64,000 bases of DNA from Acanthamoeba lenticulata (taxonomy: Eukaryota > Discosea > Longamoebia > Acanthamoebidae): assembly GCA_002179805.1 (NCBI GenBank), contig NAVB01000231.1, positions 49,539 to 113,538 of the forward strand, written 5' to 3'. Every line of letters begins with the position of its first letter. Within the stretch, counting starts at the first letter, position 1. The notes beneath the pieces are model-generated. The model was not told the DNA's origin. It ran no database searches and was given only the letters and a program-made list of their open reading frames with translations. Below, piece by piece: positions 25,490 to 38,700 of the stretch. Made by a program: the position numbers and the translations under genes.

Positions 25490-28400
25490 ATGGAAGCCGG
25501 CGATACGGCTCTCTACAAGGCCATCCTTGATGCCCTCGATCTTGGGGTGGCCTTCGCGGTGCCTGTTGTAAGCACGAGCTCAAAGCATCAACAACGCGAA
25601 CGGCGCGTAAACTCTTCTGGGCGGAGCCGGGCGAAGGACTTTCGTTTTGTCTACGTAAACGACAAGTTGGGGGACATGGCTAGGCTGGACGGCGAGCTGG
25701 AGGATGCCGATGGTAGCCTGACCCTCCAACCGGGCACCACCCTCAAGGAGTTGGTCCGAGCCGCGCGAAGGAAGAGAGATGAAGCCAAGGAAGCCGAGGG
25801 CAGAGGAACGACCGAGACGGACGGGAAGCAGAAGAAGAAACACCACAAAGCCAAGCGCGGTCTCTTCTCGAGACTGCTCAAGGCCCACAAACACGCCTGG
25901 CGAACGGGGGAAGAGGTCAGGTTGCCGCCCACCAGTACATCAGCCACGCACGGACCGCAACCGCACGTGAAACTGCTCAAGCTGGGCGCTGAGACCGTTG
26001 GCGTCCTCACCTTGGTACGTTGGTTCTCGTTCAAGAACACGATTGTTGTGCCAATTCTGACGACGTCGCCTGCGTTCATTTGGCCAGTTCTCGACCGGAT
26101 GCGAGGCGCCGTCGGACAACCAACAGCAAGAAGACAAGGAAAAACAACTCAATCAAGCTCGTGAGCTCGAGCGAAAGAGGGCTCGCTTGATCGCTGACAT
26201 GAGTGTACGTCTCCCCATAAGCACTTGTAGCTTCGTCAACCGACGAGCCAACAACTAAACCGGCTCTTTACAGCACGAGATCCGAACGCCAATGAACGGG
26301 CTCATCGGAACGGTCTCGCTCCTGGCTGACGATGATCAACTCACTACGATGCAGAGGTGCGCTCTCCCCTCCCCTTCTTTTGTTTTGCTGTTATGTTCTA
26401 CTCAACTCATTGTCTTCCTACATGAAGGGAGTGCGTTGATACGATGTATGCCTCGGCGCAGCACCTGCTCATGCTCATCAACGACGTGCTCGACTACTCC
26501 AAGATCTCGATGACCAACGCCGACGGCTCGGCCAGCCCCACGCTCAAGATCACCAGCGCGCCCATCAACCTATGCGCGGTGGTGCACGACTGTGTCGCGG
26601 CCTACGGCTCGCAGGCGCGAGATCAGGGAATCGACATCATCATCCGCGTCGCTCCTGGGATCGTGCGGCACCCGTTCTACCTGGGCGATCCGCTGCGCCT
26701 GCGGCAAGTGCTCGCCAACCTGACCAGTAACGCCGTCAAGTTCACCAAGGAGGGCTACGTGCTCATCGACGTCGACTATGGCCGCGTGCGGCGACGCAGC
26801 ACGGTCGAGTACAACGCAGACGAGACCGACCAGGCCGAGCAGCAGCGCGAGATCGTCTTCCGGGTCATCGACACCGGCCTGGGCATCAAGCGCGAGGACG
26901 CCGAGAAGGTCTTTCTGCCCTACGTCCAGGAGGAGAGCGCCGAGACCGAGGGCTTTGGCGGCGGCACAGGCCTGGGCCTGTCCATCGGTAACACCCCAAA
27001 CCCACTCGTTGGCTTCCGTTGGGCTAGCCCGATCGTTCTTTTAACACTTCTCTGTGGCTCGCACAAACACAGCTCGTCAGATCGCGACGCTCATGGGCGG
27101 CAGCCTCGAACTCGAGTTGGCCCACAGGCGCGGGCGTCGGCGAAGCATCGACCCGACATCGGCCATCCATCGTGGCTTCTCCGCTGTTCGCTCCTCGCTC
27201 AAGCTGAGCCCAAGCACCGCAGAGGGGGAAAGCGGCGGCGCCCACAGCGGTAGCAGCAGCGGCGGCGCGTCGACAACGTCGTCATCTGGCGCACTGCACT
27301 CGCTCTACCCTTGTCCGTCTCCCCTCTACGAGCCCTTTGGCCGGATCTCGGGGTCGACCTTCACCCTCCGCCTGCCGATGACGAAGATGGACCCCACGGC
27401 TGCGGCAGCCGCTTCGACGTCGCTCTTGGCCACGGCGGCCGGCCTCAACTCGCCCGCCTACGACGTTCCGACGCTGCACATGTCGTCCAGCTCGACCTCG
27501 CCCACGATTCCGATGCGCGTCCTGCTCGTGGGACTCCCCACGATCCTGGCGGCGACGATCGAAGACCTGCTGACGGCCTTTGGCGCCAAGTCCAAGCTGG
27601 TCACCGAGGAGGAGGCCAAGCGTCTGCTGTGTCGGCCGCTGGTCCAGGGCAAGGCCCTCAAGGACGGCAACCGCTGGGACGTGGTCGCCGTCTACAAGGG
27701 CCTGACCGAGGGCTACATGGAACTGGCCAAGCGCATCCGCAAGGAGGAAAAGGTACAAGCCCGGGAGAAGGTAGACACTCCTGCTCGCTCCTCGTCCCCT
27801 TCAGCTTGACGATGACTCACGCATGACTCGCCCTTGGTGCCGACAGGTCAAGCTGCTACTGCTGGCCTACACATCGGACCAGATCGACACCAAGAGCCTG
27901 GAGGACAGCGGCTGGGACGCCTACCTGGGGCTGCCCGTGCAGCCCGTCCTCCTGCTGCAGATGCTCGGGCGGCTACGGGACGAGATCAACGCCAAGGCCC
28001 AGAAGCGCGTCGCGCGGCGCATGCTGCTCAACAACGAGCAGGACGAGATCGAGCGGGCCCGCAAGGAGTGGCACCACCACAGCAAGAACAACAGCAGCAA
28101 CAGTCCTCCCAAGCGGGAGCGCGTTACCGGCCTCCGCTCGGTGCTTCGCCGGGGCTGGACCTCCTACAGCGACAGCTCGGCCGAGAAGCTGCCGCCGCGC
28201 GAGCGGCTTGTGCAGGTAGAGCCCAAGGGCTGCGACCGGCAGGGGAACCGCAAGTCCAAGCTCCTCACCAAGTACGCCTTCACGTCGACAAAGGCCAAGC
28301 CTCCCGTCAACAGCGCCTACAGCGACCTGAGCGCGCTCGTCGTCGACGACAACGCGATCAATCGCAAAGTCGCCGTCCGCATGCTCGAGAACATCGGGTT

Positions 28401-29076
28401 CAAGCGGAGCAAGGTCACCCACGCACACGACGGGCGTGAAGCGCTCGAGAAGGCCCACGAGAAGACCTTTGACGTCGTTCTGATGGACTGGTACGTCGTA
28501 ATCACCCTGGTCTCGCCCCATGCCCAGCCCTCTTTCCTTTCGGTGCTGACGATCATTATCCTTCAATCATCACCACCACGCAGCTTCATGCCGGGCATGA
28601 ACGGGTGGGACGCGGCGGAAAGGCTGCGCTCGGAGGGACACCAGGGACTGATCATCGCCACCACGGGCGCCGCATCGTCCTCCGACGTGGCTCGATGCCT
28701 CAGCTCCGGCATGGAGGCCTGCCTTCAAAAGGTGTGCGCCCGCTTCCCTCCTGTCTCTTCTTCTTCTTCTTCTTCCTCTTGGCTCGTCGTCTTTCCCACA
28801 TGGGCTCACTCTTTCCTGCTTTTTCCTTCTTCATAGCCGCTCGTGCTGGACGTGTTCCGCGAAACGATCGAACGGGCGCTTAAGGCTCGGACGGCACCGA
28901 CCAATTCATCATCATCGTCTTCATCATCGTCGTCGTCATCCTCTTCGGGCTCCTCTTATGACTGCTGCGTACCATCGCCTGAGCCCGGCTCGCCGATGCC
29001 GCTGCCCACGTCGGCCTCGGCACCATCAGCCATCTCTGTCCCGCACACCTTCAAGGAGAGGAACCGCTCCCTCTGA
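25490..29076 (+). CDS. Hybrid sensor histidine kinase with degenerate and intact receiver domains
   Basis: Starts MEAGDTALYKAILDALDLGV, with a short PAS-like segment (DFRFVYVNDKLGDMARLDGE). After a coiled linker the phospho-acceptor H-box IADMS|HEIRTPMNG is split by an intron between Ser and His (near 26200-26274). The catalytic domain has an N-box (LRQVLANLTSNAVKFT, near 26710), G1 (DTGLGI), an F-box (VFLPYVQ) and G2 (GTGLGLSI). A first receiver-like domain (27510-27990) has VLLVGLPTILAATIE and, at the phosphorylation strand, RWDVVAVYKG, so the acceptor Asp is replaced by Tyr. The second receiver (28320-28870) is intact: ALVVDDNAINRKVA, VVLMDCFMPGMNGWD across an intron, and CLQKPL. A poly-Ser tail follows. 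It is a multistep phosphorelay kinase; no TM helix was seen, so it is probably cytoplasmic. The ligand is unknown. Confidence 0.9.
28903..28960 (+). repeat. Serine-codon (TCA/TCG/TCT) microsatellite in the kinase C-terminus
   Basis: A run of TCA, TCG and TCT codons encodes an uninterrupted Ser tract of about 16 residues just before the end of the histidine kinase. A TCT-rich run also lies in the preceding intron near 28760. This is low-complexity sequence of a kind common in amoebozoan proteins. Confidence 0.7.
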
Positions 29077-29354
29077 TCTCCTAACACACCACTACAATTG
29101 TACCTAAATTCTCTCTCTTCCGATCGGCGCGAGCGGAGCGCTCCAGCCCCACCTACGACACGCTTGTTCAGCAACGCAACAACATGAAAATACATAATCC
29201 CAGACAGATGACATCAACACACTCAGTGTTGCTCCCCGACACGTAAATTGTTTTCTTTTGCATTTTTTTGTTCTTCCTTCCGCTGAAAGCTGAAGACAAC
29301 ACAAACCAACGAGAAGCCATAGAGGCAAGAGAGCAAGCGACCTGCAGGCCCACC

Positions 29355-32300
29355 ATGGCAGACTTGCCGGACGAGGTCGCCCTCCTGCGTATTGGTGACC
29401 TGCGCGTAGAGGGTTCGTATTTTTCGATCTTATTAAAAAGATTTACATTACGTTGCTTCAAGTCCCTGTAATCTATGTCCCATCTGATCCATCCACTCGA
29501 AGGCCCGTTCTCATCCTTTTCTTATGTTAGTGGTGGAGTTGGGCTTCGAGTTCAAACTCACCGATGGCAGCGTGAGCCACGCCCCCAACGCGCTACCTCC
29601 TGCCACCAGTACGTGCATCGTTGCGGTTTACTCTCTACACACATTGGTGGGAGAGGGGGGAAGCCTCGCTCACGTCAAAGAAACCGTCTCGTGCCTACGA
29701 CGGAACGATGCCAGGTAGCACTTCTGGTGCCCTGGGCCAGCCTGCCTCCTCTCCTGGGCTTGGCCTCTTTTGCAGCGTCCTCTTCGAGGGCGAGGAGCAG
29801 CGGACTCCCGTGAGCGTCGATGGCAAGTGGAACTGCCCGCTCGAATTGTGCGTCCCCCACCTGAGCTCCGCCCTCAGTTGATAGACATCTGATGACGACG
29901 GGCTCCGCAATGTACGGTAGTGGCGTGGATGGCACCGAGCAGGACGAGGGCCTCGTGGTGGTCGTGAAGGAGAGGAAGGAGACCAACAAGAAGGGCGTTC
30001 TGCGCGAGGACGAGGTCGGCCGAGTGATCATCCCCCTCAACGAGCTCGAGCTCATGCACTCCCGGGACCACTGGTACCGTCTGACCTCGTTGCCTCCTCC
30101 CAGGCTCCACTTTGTCTCATCTACGTTTGCCTTACGTGCTGCTCATCAGGTACCCGCTTGTCACGCGGACGAAGGGGGTTACTGCGGCCATCCGCCTCGT
30201 GATCAACTATGCCTTCTCGCGCGTACGCCCGTGGCCACTGCCCAGCCCGCGCGCATGATAGACCGCTTTGGCAAGCGTTCACATCAAACACAACACACGC
30301 GCGTACACACATACAGGTGGACGATTTGCTCAACATCTTCTCGGAGCCGGCGCACACGAACACGACGCAGCAGAAGCTGAGCCTCAGCACCCTGCAGTAC
30401 AACATCATGCGGGTCATCATCGCGCTCTTCCCGGTGTTCCGCATCATCAAGAAGCTCATCGAGCTCTTCAAGTGGGAGCGTCCTGCGGCCTCCATGCTTG
30501 CCCTGCTGGTACGCATGATGCCCACCCTCCGTGCCCCGTCAGGCCGAGCCAGAAGTTGTCCTCATATGACGACGTGATGACTGTGTCACTACTAGATCTT
30601 CGTGTCCTGCTGCGTCTTTGACTACGTGGCGTCGCTCGCCTTTGCGCTGGGCTCGGCGCACTTTGTGAGCCAATACGTCCACCACTATCGGCAGAAGAGG
30701 TATGCTGCGACACCGAACGCGGTCAGCTTGCGTCTGCGGATAAAACGCTCAAATCGCAACGATCGTGTGCTCGTGTGCGACAGGCTGGAGCAGGATGTGG
30801 ACGCTGACGAGGAGCTGTCCAAGGACGCTTGGAAGGACTGGAAGGCCGAGAAGCAACGCAAGGACAAGGGCAAAGACAAGGGCAAGGAGCGGGACAAGAC
30901 CAACAAGCAAGCCGCGGCCGCCAAGGAGAAGAAGACCAGCATCTTCACCAAGATGCGACGCGTCCAACTCATCTCCGGCAAGATCGCCGACAAGATCGAG
31001 CCCATCCGCGCGTAGGCCTTTCTATCTTACTCTCTTGGTCTGGCTGGCGCGCGTGACTGACGAGGCGTCCCATATGTACGCACGCACACACATAGGCTGT
31101 GGGACTGGAAGGACCCGAAGAAGTCCAAAGTGGTGATGTACATGCTGCTCTTCGCCACCGTGCTCTTCCTCTTTGTCTCCTTTTGGCTCTGCTTCCGCTA
31201 CGCCCTGCTCGCCGTCGGTGCGCGTCCTCCCTTTCGTCTCCCCCGTCCACTCTGGCGGCGGCTCGCCCTGCGTTCCCACCCCGAGGCTCGGCTCATGCGA
31301 CGTGGACCACTCGGCGTCGCATGCACCAACCAGGGCTGTACTTGTTCACGCTGGCCCCGCTCTACACCAAGTTCCCTCGGTTCAAGCGGCGCTATCACCA
31401 CTCCATCATCATCAAGCGGCTCGTGAACCAGATCATCCCCGTACGCTCTCTCTCTCTCTCTCTCTCCTGCTGTTGAGGTCCCCCCTCGGTCGAAAGCGTT
31501 CGTGTTGACTGGAGACCTTGTGCTGGGGTGGCCGAGAAAAGAACACGGTGGCGTTCCTCTTGGTCAAACTGCGCCTGCGGAACGCGCCCTGGACCAAGAA
31601 GAAGGACCTGCGGCTGTCCGAGCTGGGCAAGGGCGCCATCCAAGCGGGCTACCTCGTCAAGCTCGCGTCGGTGGGCAACATCTGGAAGCGCCGCTACTTT
31701 GTCCTCAAGGACACTCAGCTCCTCTACTTCAACTCCTCGTCGGTAAGCCTGTTTTGCCCGTCCGGCCCGTTTTGCCCGCTTGGCCTGCTTTCCCTGCCTG
31801 GCCCGCTTGGCTGCCAGCAGCAAACACTCACTCGCGATCATATTACAGCCGCAAGAGAAGTTGGTGGCGTGGATCGACCTGAGCTCGTGCGGGATCATCA
31901 ACCTGGAGAACAATCTGGTCAAGAACCGGCCCTACTCGTTCGACCTCTTTGACTCCAACATCCCGCGCCACTACCTGCTCGCCGCCAACAGCGAGAGGGA
32001 GAAGGAGGAGTGGGTCGCCAGCTTCAGCATGGTCCTCAGCCAGCAGCCGCTGCTCAACGGGCCCGGCGACGACGGCAGCGAAACCGTTGGCCGCCCGCAA
32101 CCGTCCAGCGGCACCAGTGGCGGCACTGCCTTTGCCGCCTCCTCCGCTACTGCCGCCGCCAAGCGGCAGACTGTGCTCCTCACCGCGGGTACGACGAGAC
32201 CTGGACCGGCGTCTGTTCTGGCCGGTCCGTGAGGCTGCTCTGTTTGTGTGTCTGACGATGGTGGATGACTAGGGACGGCCGGCGCAGAGTGGAAACCGAC

Positions 32301-35300
32301 CCGGCCGCGTTCGCGGTCGGACGTGCCTGTGCCGACGGCGGTGAACGGCGCCAACGGCCTTGCGGGCGAGGTCGACAAGCAGGTATTCAGCAGGCTCACC
32401 CGGGCTGACCCTCTTTCCACGCATCGCGTGGCCAGGCCTCACCAGGACCTTCTTGGGTTCATGCGCCACAACACAGAGCAAGGTCACGCTGGGGAGCCTC
32501 ACCGACGCGGACAAGGCAGGATGGCTCCAGAAGCGCGGCAAGAACAGGAAGGCCTGGAAGACGCGCTACTTTGTGCTCGCCAGCATGTCGCTCTACTACT
32601 TCAAGAAGGCCAACGTACGTGCCTTCATGTCTTCTTCTTCCTCACCACGCTCTGGACCAACTCGACACACACGCGGCGGGGCGTAACAGGTTGACGCGGT
32701 GCCTGTGGGGTCGATCCCGCTCGAGGGGGCCAAGATCTTCACCATCCAGGGCCTCAAGAAGGGCCAGCGGTTCTGCCTGGGCCTCTACGCCCGCACCCGG
32801 TACGCGCAACTCACGAACTCACCGTATGGCTTGTGCGGACCTCATGCTCATGTGGGTTGGCTGGCAGGTATTACTTGCTGTCGGCCAGGAGCGAGCAGGA
32901 CCGCGCGGCCTGGCTGACCACCATCAAGACCGTGTCGGGCATGCCCGTCACGTCCGTGGTACGCGCTTGGACCCGAGACGCAAACGCAGCAGCTCACCCA
33001 GGCAAGCGGGGCGGGGGGGGGGGACGGTTCAGGACGTGCACGATGACTCGGACCAGGACTCGGACGAGCCCCACCTGAGCGCGTCGCCCGCCGGCTGGAT
33101 CGCGGGCCAAGTCCGCGACGACAAGGGCAGGCGAGGATCGAGCTCTACCGGCTCGTCCTCTTCATCATCGTCCTCAACGTCCTTGTCCTCATCGTCAGTG
33201 CCGGCGGGCACGCGGCGCAGCCAGCGAGTGAGCACGCTGCCCTCGCGCGGCTCCTTGCCCGTCTCCTGGCGGTCGACTGTGGCCTACGACGGCTTGAGCT
33301 TGAGCTCCCAGGCACCGATCCACCCTGCCTTCGCCCTCCTCCCAGTGGCGGCGCATTCTGACTCTGCTGGGCCGGGCCAGCAGGTCGTGGTCGGGGACCT
33401 CCGCGAGAACGCCAAGGAGGGCTACCTCCTCCGCCAGGAGGGCAAGATGCGCAAGTCGTGGCGGTCCCGCTACGTGGTCCTCGCCGGTGACGTCCTCTAC
33501 ATCTTTGCCTCGTCCCAGGTCAGCTTCTTCCCCCCCCCCCTTCCTTTGCGGTCCGTCCACCTCGTCTCCGTAGTGCTGACGTGTCCGCGCGTGATTGGCC
33601 AATACTGCGCAGCCCGAGGACAAGGTGCTCGACGCGGTGCAGCTGAGCAACTGCAGCATTTACGCCGTGACGGGCGCCATCAAGGGTCGCGAGCACTGCA
33701 TCGACGTCTACCGGGCGCAGCCCTCCAAGCACTACTTGTTTGGCGCCGACGACGAGAAGGACCGACACGAGTGGATCAACGCCATCAAGCGGGCGCGCGG
33801 GGACAAGGTCGTGGGCGAGACGCCCGAGCAGGAGCTCGTTCGCCGGGAGAAGGAGGCCGCGTCCAAGCTCATGGCCACGCTGCACTGGCTGCACCAGCTC
33901 GTGCGCGAGGGCAAGACCCGCGAGGCCCTTCGACTCCTGCGCGACGCCGACCGGTCTCTGCCCTCGGCCGAGGCCGCCGCGGCCACGACCGCCGAGCACG
34001 AGCGCGACGATGTCACCAGCCGCGACCTCGTGAGCGCCCGCGAGCCGCAGGCCGGCCTCACCCTCCTCCACGCCGCCGCGCAGGCCGGCCAGCTGGCCCT
34101 GGTCCGCGAGCTGGTCGAGATCTATAAGGCCGACCTCAACAAGCCCGACAAGCAGGGCTGGAGCCCGTCCCACACGGCCGCCCGCCACGCGCAGGTCGAC
34201 GTCTTCGAGTACCTGATCGATCACGGCGCTTCGCTCTACGCCACGGCGGCCGACGGCGCCACGCCGCTCCACTACCTCGTCCGCTTCTTCCGCCGTGCTG
34301 CCACTGCCACCGCCGCGGCCCCGTCATCGGCCGCCGCCGGCGAGGCGCAAGACGTGGAGGACCGGCTGCTCGAGGTCGTGCAGAAGGCGATCGATCTCGG
34401 TGCTGACATCAATGCCGCCGACCGAAGCGGCGACACGCCGCTGCACCAAGCCGCGTACGCGCCCCGTCCTCCTCTCTTTCTTCTCTTTGTCCTCTGAAAT
34501 GAGCCGACGTCCAACACAACACGATCTCGCAGGGCGCGGCCGTACTTCCGGCTGATCAAGCTGCTCCTGGAGAACAAGGCCAACATCGCCCTGCGCAACC
34601 TGTTCGTCCTCTTCTCCTGCTGCGTTGTGGGCTGGACAGTGGCGGCTGACGTGGGGGGGGGGGAACGGCAGACGCGGGGAATCGGCCGTGGACGTGGCGG
34701 TGAAGGAGGGCCATGAGGAGATCGTGGCCCTCATGCGGGCCTACGAGCTGGTCGCCAATGACCCCGCCTTTGCCCACGAACTCCGCTCGCCGCCCGTATG
34801 TGTGCTCCGATTGGTGGTGGATTGATGCGCCTTTGCCTGCTTATGATGATGACGCGGGGCTTGTGGGGGCGGGGGCGTAGGCTTCGCACCCGGCGCGGGT
34901 GGGCGTCGCGCGCGACAACGACGGCCTGAAGGGCGACCTCTTGACCTTGTCCGCTGCCCATGGAGCCGCCGAGGAAGAGCCCTTCAAGCTGGAACAGCAG
35001 GAACTGTACCAGGGAGCCGATGAGGCAATGGAGGACCGTGAGGAGAACGCCAAAGCGATCACGGTCGAGAGCGAGGAGGAGGAGGAGGAGTCCTCGGAGA
35101 GTGATGAGGATGAGAGCGAAAGCTTCGGTACAGAAAGCTGCGACGACAAGTCAGAATCGGAACGATACACAACGACAACGACGACGACGACGAGGGGCAC
35201 TGAGCCCCAGATCCAGGAGGAGGAAGCGTCTGAGGTCAAGGACTCTCGTCCTGCAGAAGGAGAAGCCTGGATCGAGGCGCCCGAGGTCGCGCCAGCGCCG

Positions 35301-35705
35301 CCCCTTGAGCCGCCAACTTTGACGGAGGCGTCTGGTAGAGGACGCTCCGGCGGGTCGTTCTTGGCGGCAAAGACCTCGGGCCCGCGAGACACGACCAGGC
35401 GAGCGACGATGGTCATCGGCGGACGAGCCGCTAGTGCCCTCGATGTCCGTGCAGCGCTGTCCGGGGACGAGACGAGACAAGACACGTCCAGGGATGATGC
35501 TGCCCTGACGCCTGCACCCGGCAGGTCCGAGGCACAGCCGCCCGCCACCGCGAGCAGTTCGCGCAGCCCGGTTGGGTCGCCCTCGCGGCACGCGGCGCAC
35601 AGGGCCAACCTGACCCACAAGCCTCTCCCTCCGCCGCCCACTGCTCCTTCGTCCTCTTCGACCCAACGAGCGACCGACACAACCACCACCCCGCCAAGCC
35701 TGTGA
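29355..35705 (+). CDS. C2 domain, membrane-hairpin (MCTP/reticulon-like) region, three PH domains and ankyrin repeats
   Basis: A gene of many short exons, start MADLPDEVALLRIGDLRVE. The N-terminus is C2-like, ending VGRVIIPLNELELMHSRDHW (near 30020). Then comes LSTLQYNIMRVIIALFPVFR and LFKWERPAASML followed by a long hydrophobic segment (30590-30690), a Lys-rich loop (KDKGKDKGKERDK), and LWDWKDPKKSKVV with a second hydrophobic pair (31130-31340). The W-x-x-P-hydrophobic pattern resembles the membrane hairpins of MCTP and Pex24/Pex30-type proteins. Three PH domains follow: GYLVKLASVGNIWKRRYFVL (31640), GWLQKRGKNRKAWKTRYFVL (32520) and GYLLRQEGKMRKSWRSRYVV (33420). Ankyrin repeats (LTLLHAAAQAGQLALVRELV, WSPSHTAARHAQVDVFEYLI, DTPLHQAA) lead to an acidic Ser/Pro tail ending at 35705. 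Probably a membrane-anchored phosphoinositide or contact-site protein. Exon edges are approximate. Confidence 0.82.
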
Positions 35706-35794
35706 CGTTCCTATTGGATTTCTTATGGGCCAGTTCTGCTGGGCCAATTATTTAATGCCTTTGCGCAAAGAAAAAAAGAAAGGCTCCTCTCCCC

Positions 35795-38700
35795 CTAGGT
35801 GAGGAGTTGCATGATCAGGGAGAGCCCGAGCTCCTTGCGGCCGGTGAGGTATTGGCGCTGGCGCTGCGGACAGAGGAAGTAGGGATCGCCCGCGGCCTGA
35901 TTGCCCCGGACGGCCACGCAGGGCATGGAGCACGCAAACACGCGCGACTGGGCGCGGCACTCAAAGGTGACAGCCAGCCGAAGCACGTCGGTGCCCGGGT
36001 CAAGTCGATGAACGCGTACGGTGATGTATCCCTCGTAGCCCCGCTTGTCGCTGCCCCACCACGCCTCGTTGAGCCGGTAGCTGCGCTCCAGCACGAGCAG
36101 CCACCGCCGCCCAAAGGCCTCAAAGGCCCGCTTGATCTGAAACTCGCGCTCCCGCATGTCCACCTGCCCGATCACAAACTCGCAGCTAAACACCTGCTGT
36201 TGTTGCTGTTGCTGCTGGCCAGCCTTGCCCGGTGGCGACTTCGCCACGGTCATGGGCGTTGGCGTTGATGTCGTCAGCGCCCCGCTGCCCTTGACCAGGT
36301 CCTGCTTGCTGGCGGCCCAGCTCAGGCCGAGGTCCTGCTTGCCGTCCCACCCGTCGACGTCCAACGGACCGGCAGCCATGACACCGGCCGTGTGTGGCGG
36401 TCGTCGTCGCTGCTGCTGCGGCTGCGGCTGCGTCGCATCGGCGACTACGAGCTTGCCCTCCTTGCCCTTGCCCTCGGGGGCCTCCTGCTGGAGAGCGTCC
36501 TCATCGCAACGCGCCTCCACGACGCGCTCGGCGTGCGCACGAGGGTGCAGGTCCCGCTTGGTGGCGTGCCACTCCCCCAGGAGGCCCGCCGTTCGGTTGA
36601 CGACGACGCCGGCGGCCGCGGGCGAGATCAGGTCGGCCGAGGGCGACGCCACCAGCGGCGGCAGGACGCCCTCGAGCGCGCCGCCGAGGCCGGGCTCGTG
36701 GTCGCCCGGCGACGAGATGAGGTCGGTCTGCTCCACCTCCTTCTCGGCATCGCGCACGAGCCGGCTACGCTCGCGCTGCAGGTCGTCCTTGGACACAGGC
36801 GCTGCGAGACTTCGCTGGTGGTGCGCCGAAGACGACGACATAAGATGGGGCAGCGAGGCGCCCATCGCGACGCTCGAGCCCGTGGCGATGTTGATGGGCG
36901 CTGTGGGCGTGTAGTGTCGCGCCGGCGAGCAGCTCCCCATGGGCCCGCCCGCGGCCGTTGTTGTGTGGCCGTTGTTGGTGGTGATCGCCATGCCGTAGTC
37001 TGACCGGGACCGGCGCATGGAGGGCGACGAGCCGGGCGTGGGGAACGCGCACGAGAGGGCGGCCGACACCGAGTTGGAGGTGAAGGACGAGGCCGACAGC
37101 CCCGGGAGGCTGCAGTCCGGCGTCGAGTGGGTGGCCAACCCCGAGAGTCGGAGGGCGCTCGCCACCGAGCCCGGGGACGCGCCTCCGGATCCCATCATCG
37201 TCGCGGCGGCTACAATGTCCGTCGGCGAGGCGGCGGTCGCCGCTGCGGCGACGCCGCCGCCGACCGTCATGACCGCGGGAATGATGGGCGACATGGGCAC
37301 CGGCCCCTCGCGTCGCTCGTAGAAGAGGATGTGGGGCTGCCAGTGGGCGCGGCAGCAGTTGGCGATGACGTCGTCCCACGTCTTGCCCACGACCTTGATC
37401 TTCTCGTCGTCAAAGATGTGCCACTCGTCCCGCGAGCGGCAGTGGAAAAAGGCCGCATAGTGGCGGCCATAGTAGACGATCATCCCACGAAAGACGTAGG
37501 TCGTCTCGCGCTCCAGGCCGTAAAAGACCGCCGCCAGGTCGAGCCCGCCCGAGGAGATGATCGTCAGCGTCTCGCGGATGTCCTCCACCGCCGGCGTGGG
37601 CGAGGCCCACACCAGGTCGATGGTGAACACCTTGGGCACGTTCTGCAAGAATCGCTGGTTCCTGTTCTTTCGCTTGCACTCGGTCACATCCTGTTCACCG
37701 TCATCACCATCATCATTCTCGTTAGCATCGGCATGCAATACGAGGGTCGGACGAGGGAAGAGAGACGCACAAAGTCGGGGCATTTCTTGAGCTCGCAGTC
37801 GTTGAGGATGGACATCAGTTCATCGAACCGGATGTCGGGCCTCTTTGCGTCCGCGAATGTTCGCCTACACGACCCCCGCCAAGATTGGATAAGCAACTGC
37901 GGCTGGCGCAGGTGGTGATGGCCAGGACTCGTGAGTGCCCGAGGGGGAGGGGGGGGATTCAGGGCGCGCACTGAAGCTCAACCACGTAGATGGGATAGAT
38001 GAAGGTCGACGACAGCGACGGCTCCGAGGTGGCGCCGCACTGGCACTCAGTCTGCGCCGAAAACAAGGCATGTGAGCCCCGCATGAATCGTGGCGAGATG
38101 AAGAGAAAGAATGGTTGAAGAGGGGAAGGGGAATCGCAAGGGCAAGCGCACCCGATCGCAAAAATTCATGGAGAAGACCTGGTGGACGAGACACATGGGC
38201 TCGCACGGCTCGTCCTCCTTGCTCCCATCGGACCCGACCAGCACGCGATGGAGGTAGCCCAGCACCGCCATCTGCACACGTGACAGACCCCGCCCCAACA
38301 ATCGACCACCATCAGCACATCGTCCGCGGCGGGCACCACACGGGGGAAAGATCGCGATCGTACCAGCGTCTCGGTGGCGTCGTACTGCACCGCGATGGCA
38401 GCCGCACGAGCGAGAAGGAAGAACAGAAAGAGGAAAAGGAGAGTGAGGATGAGCGCAAGAGGAGATGGGAGGTGCAGAAGGCGAGCAGCACCATTTCGCC
38501 AAGCTTGAAGCGTGATTCGGCGGCAAATTGCACGGAGAGGGCGCGCCGCAGGTCCGTGGGCGGGATCATCCTCTCGTCCGAGTAGGTGTAGTTGATGAAC
38601 AAGTTCTGAAAGGCCGCTCGCGGCAAAAGCCAAAGGTCGGTCAATAATAATAACCTCCCTTGAAAGGACTGCAGTCTCCACACGAGCGTGATGAGGAGTG

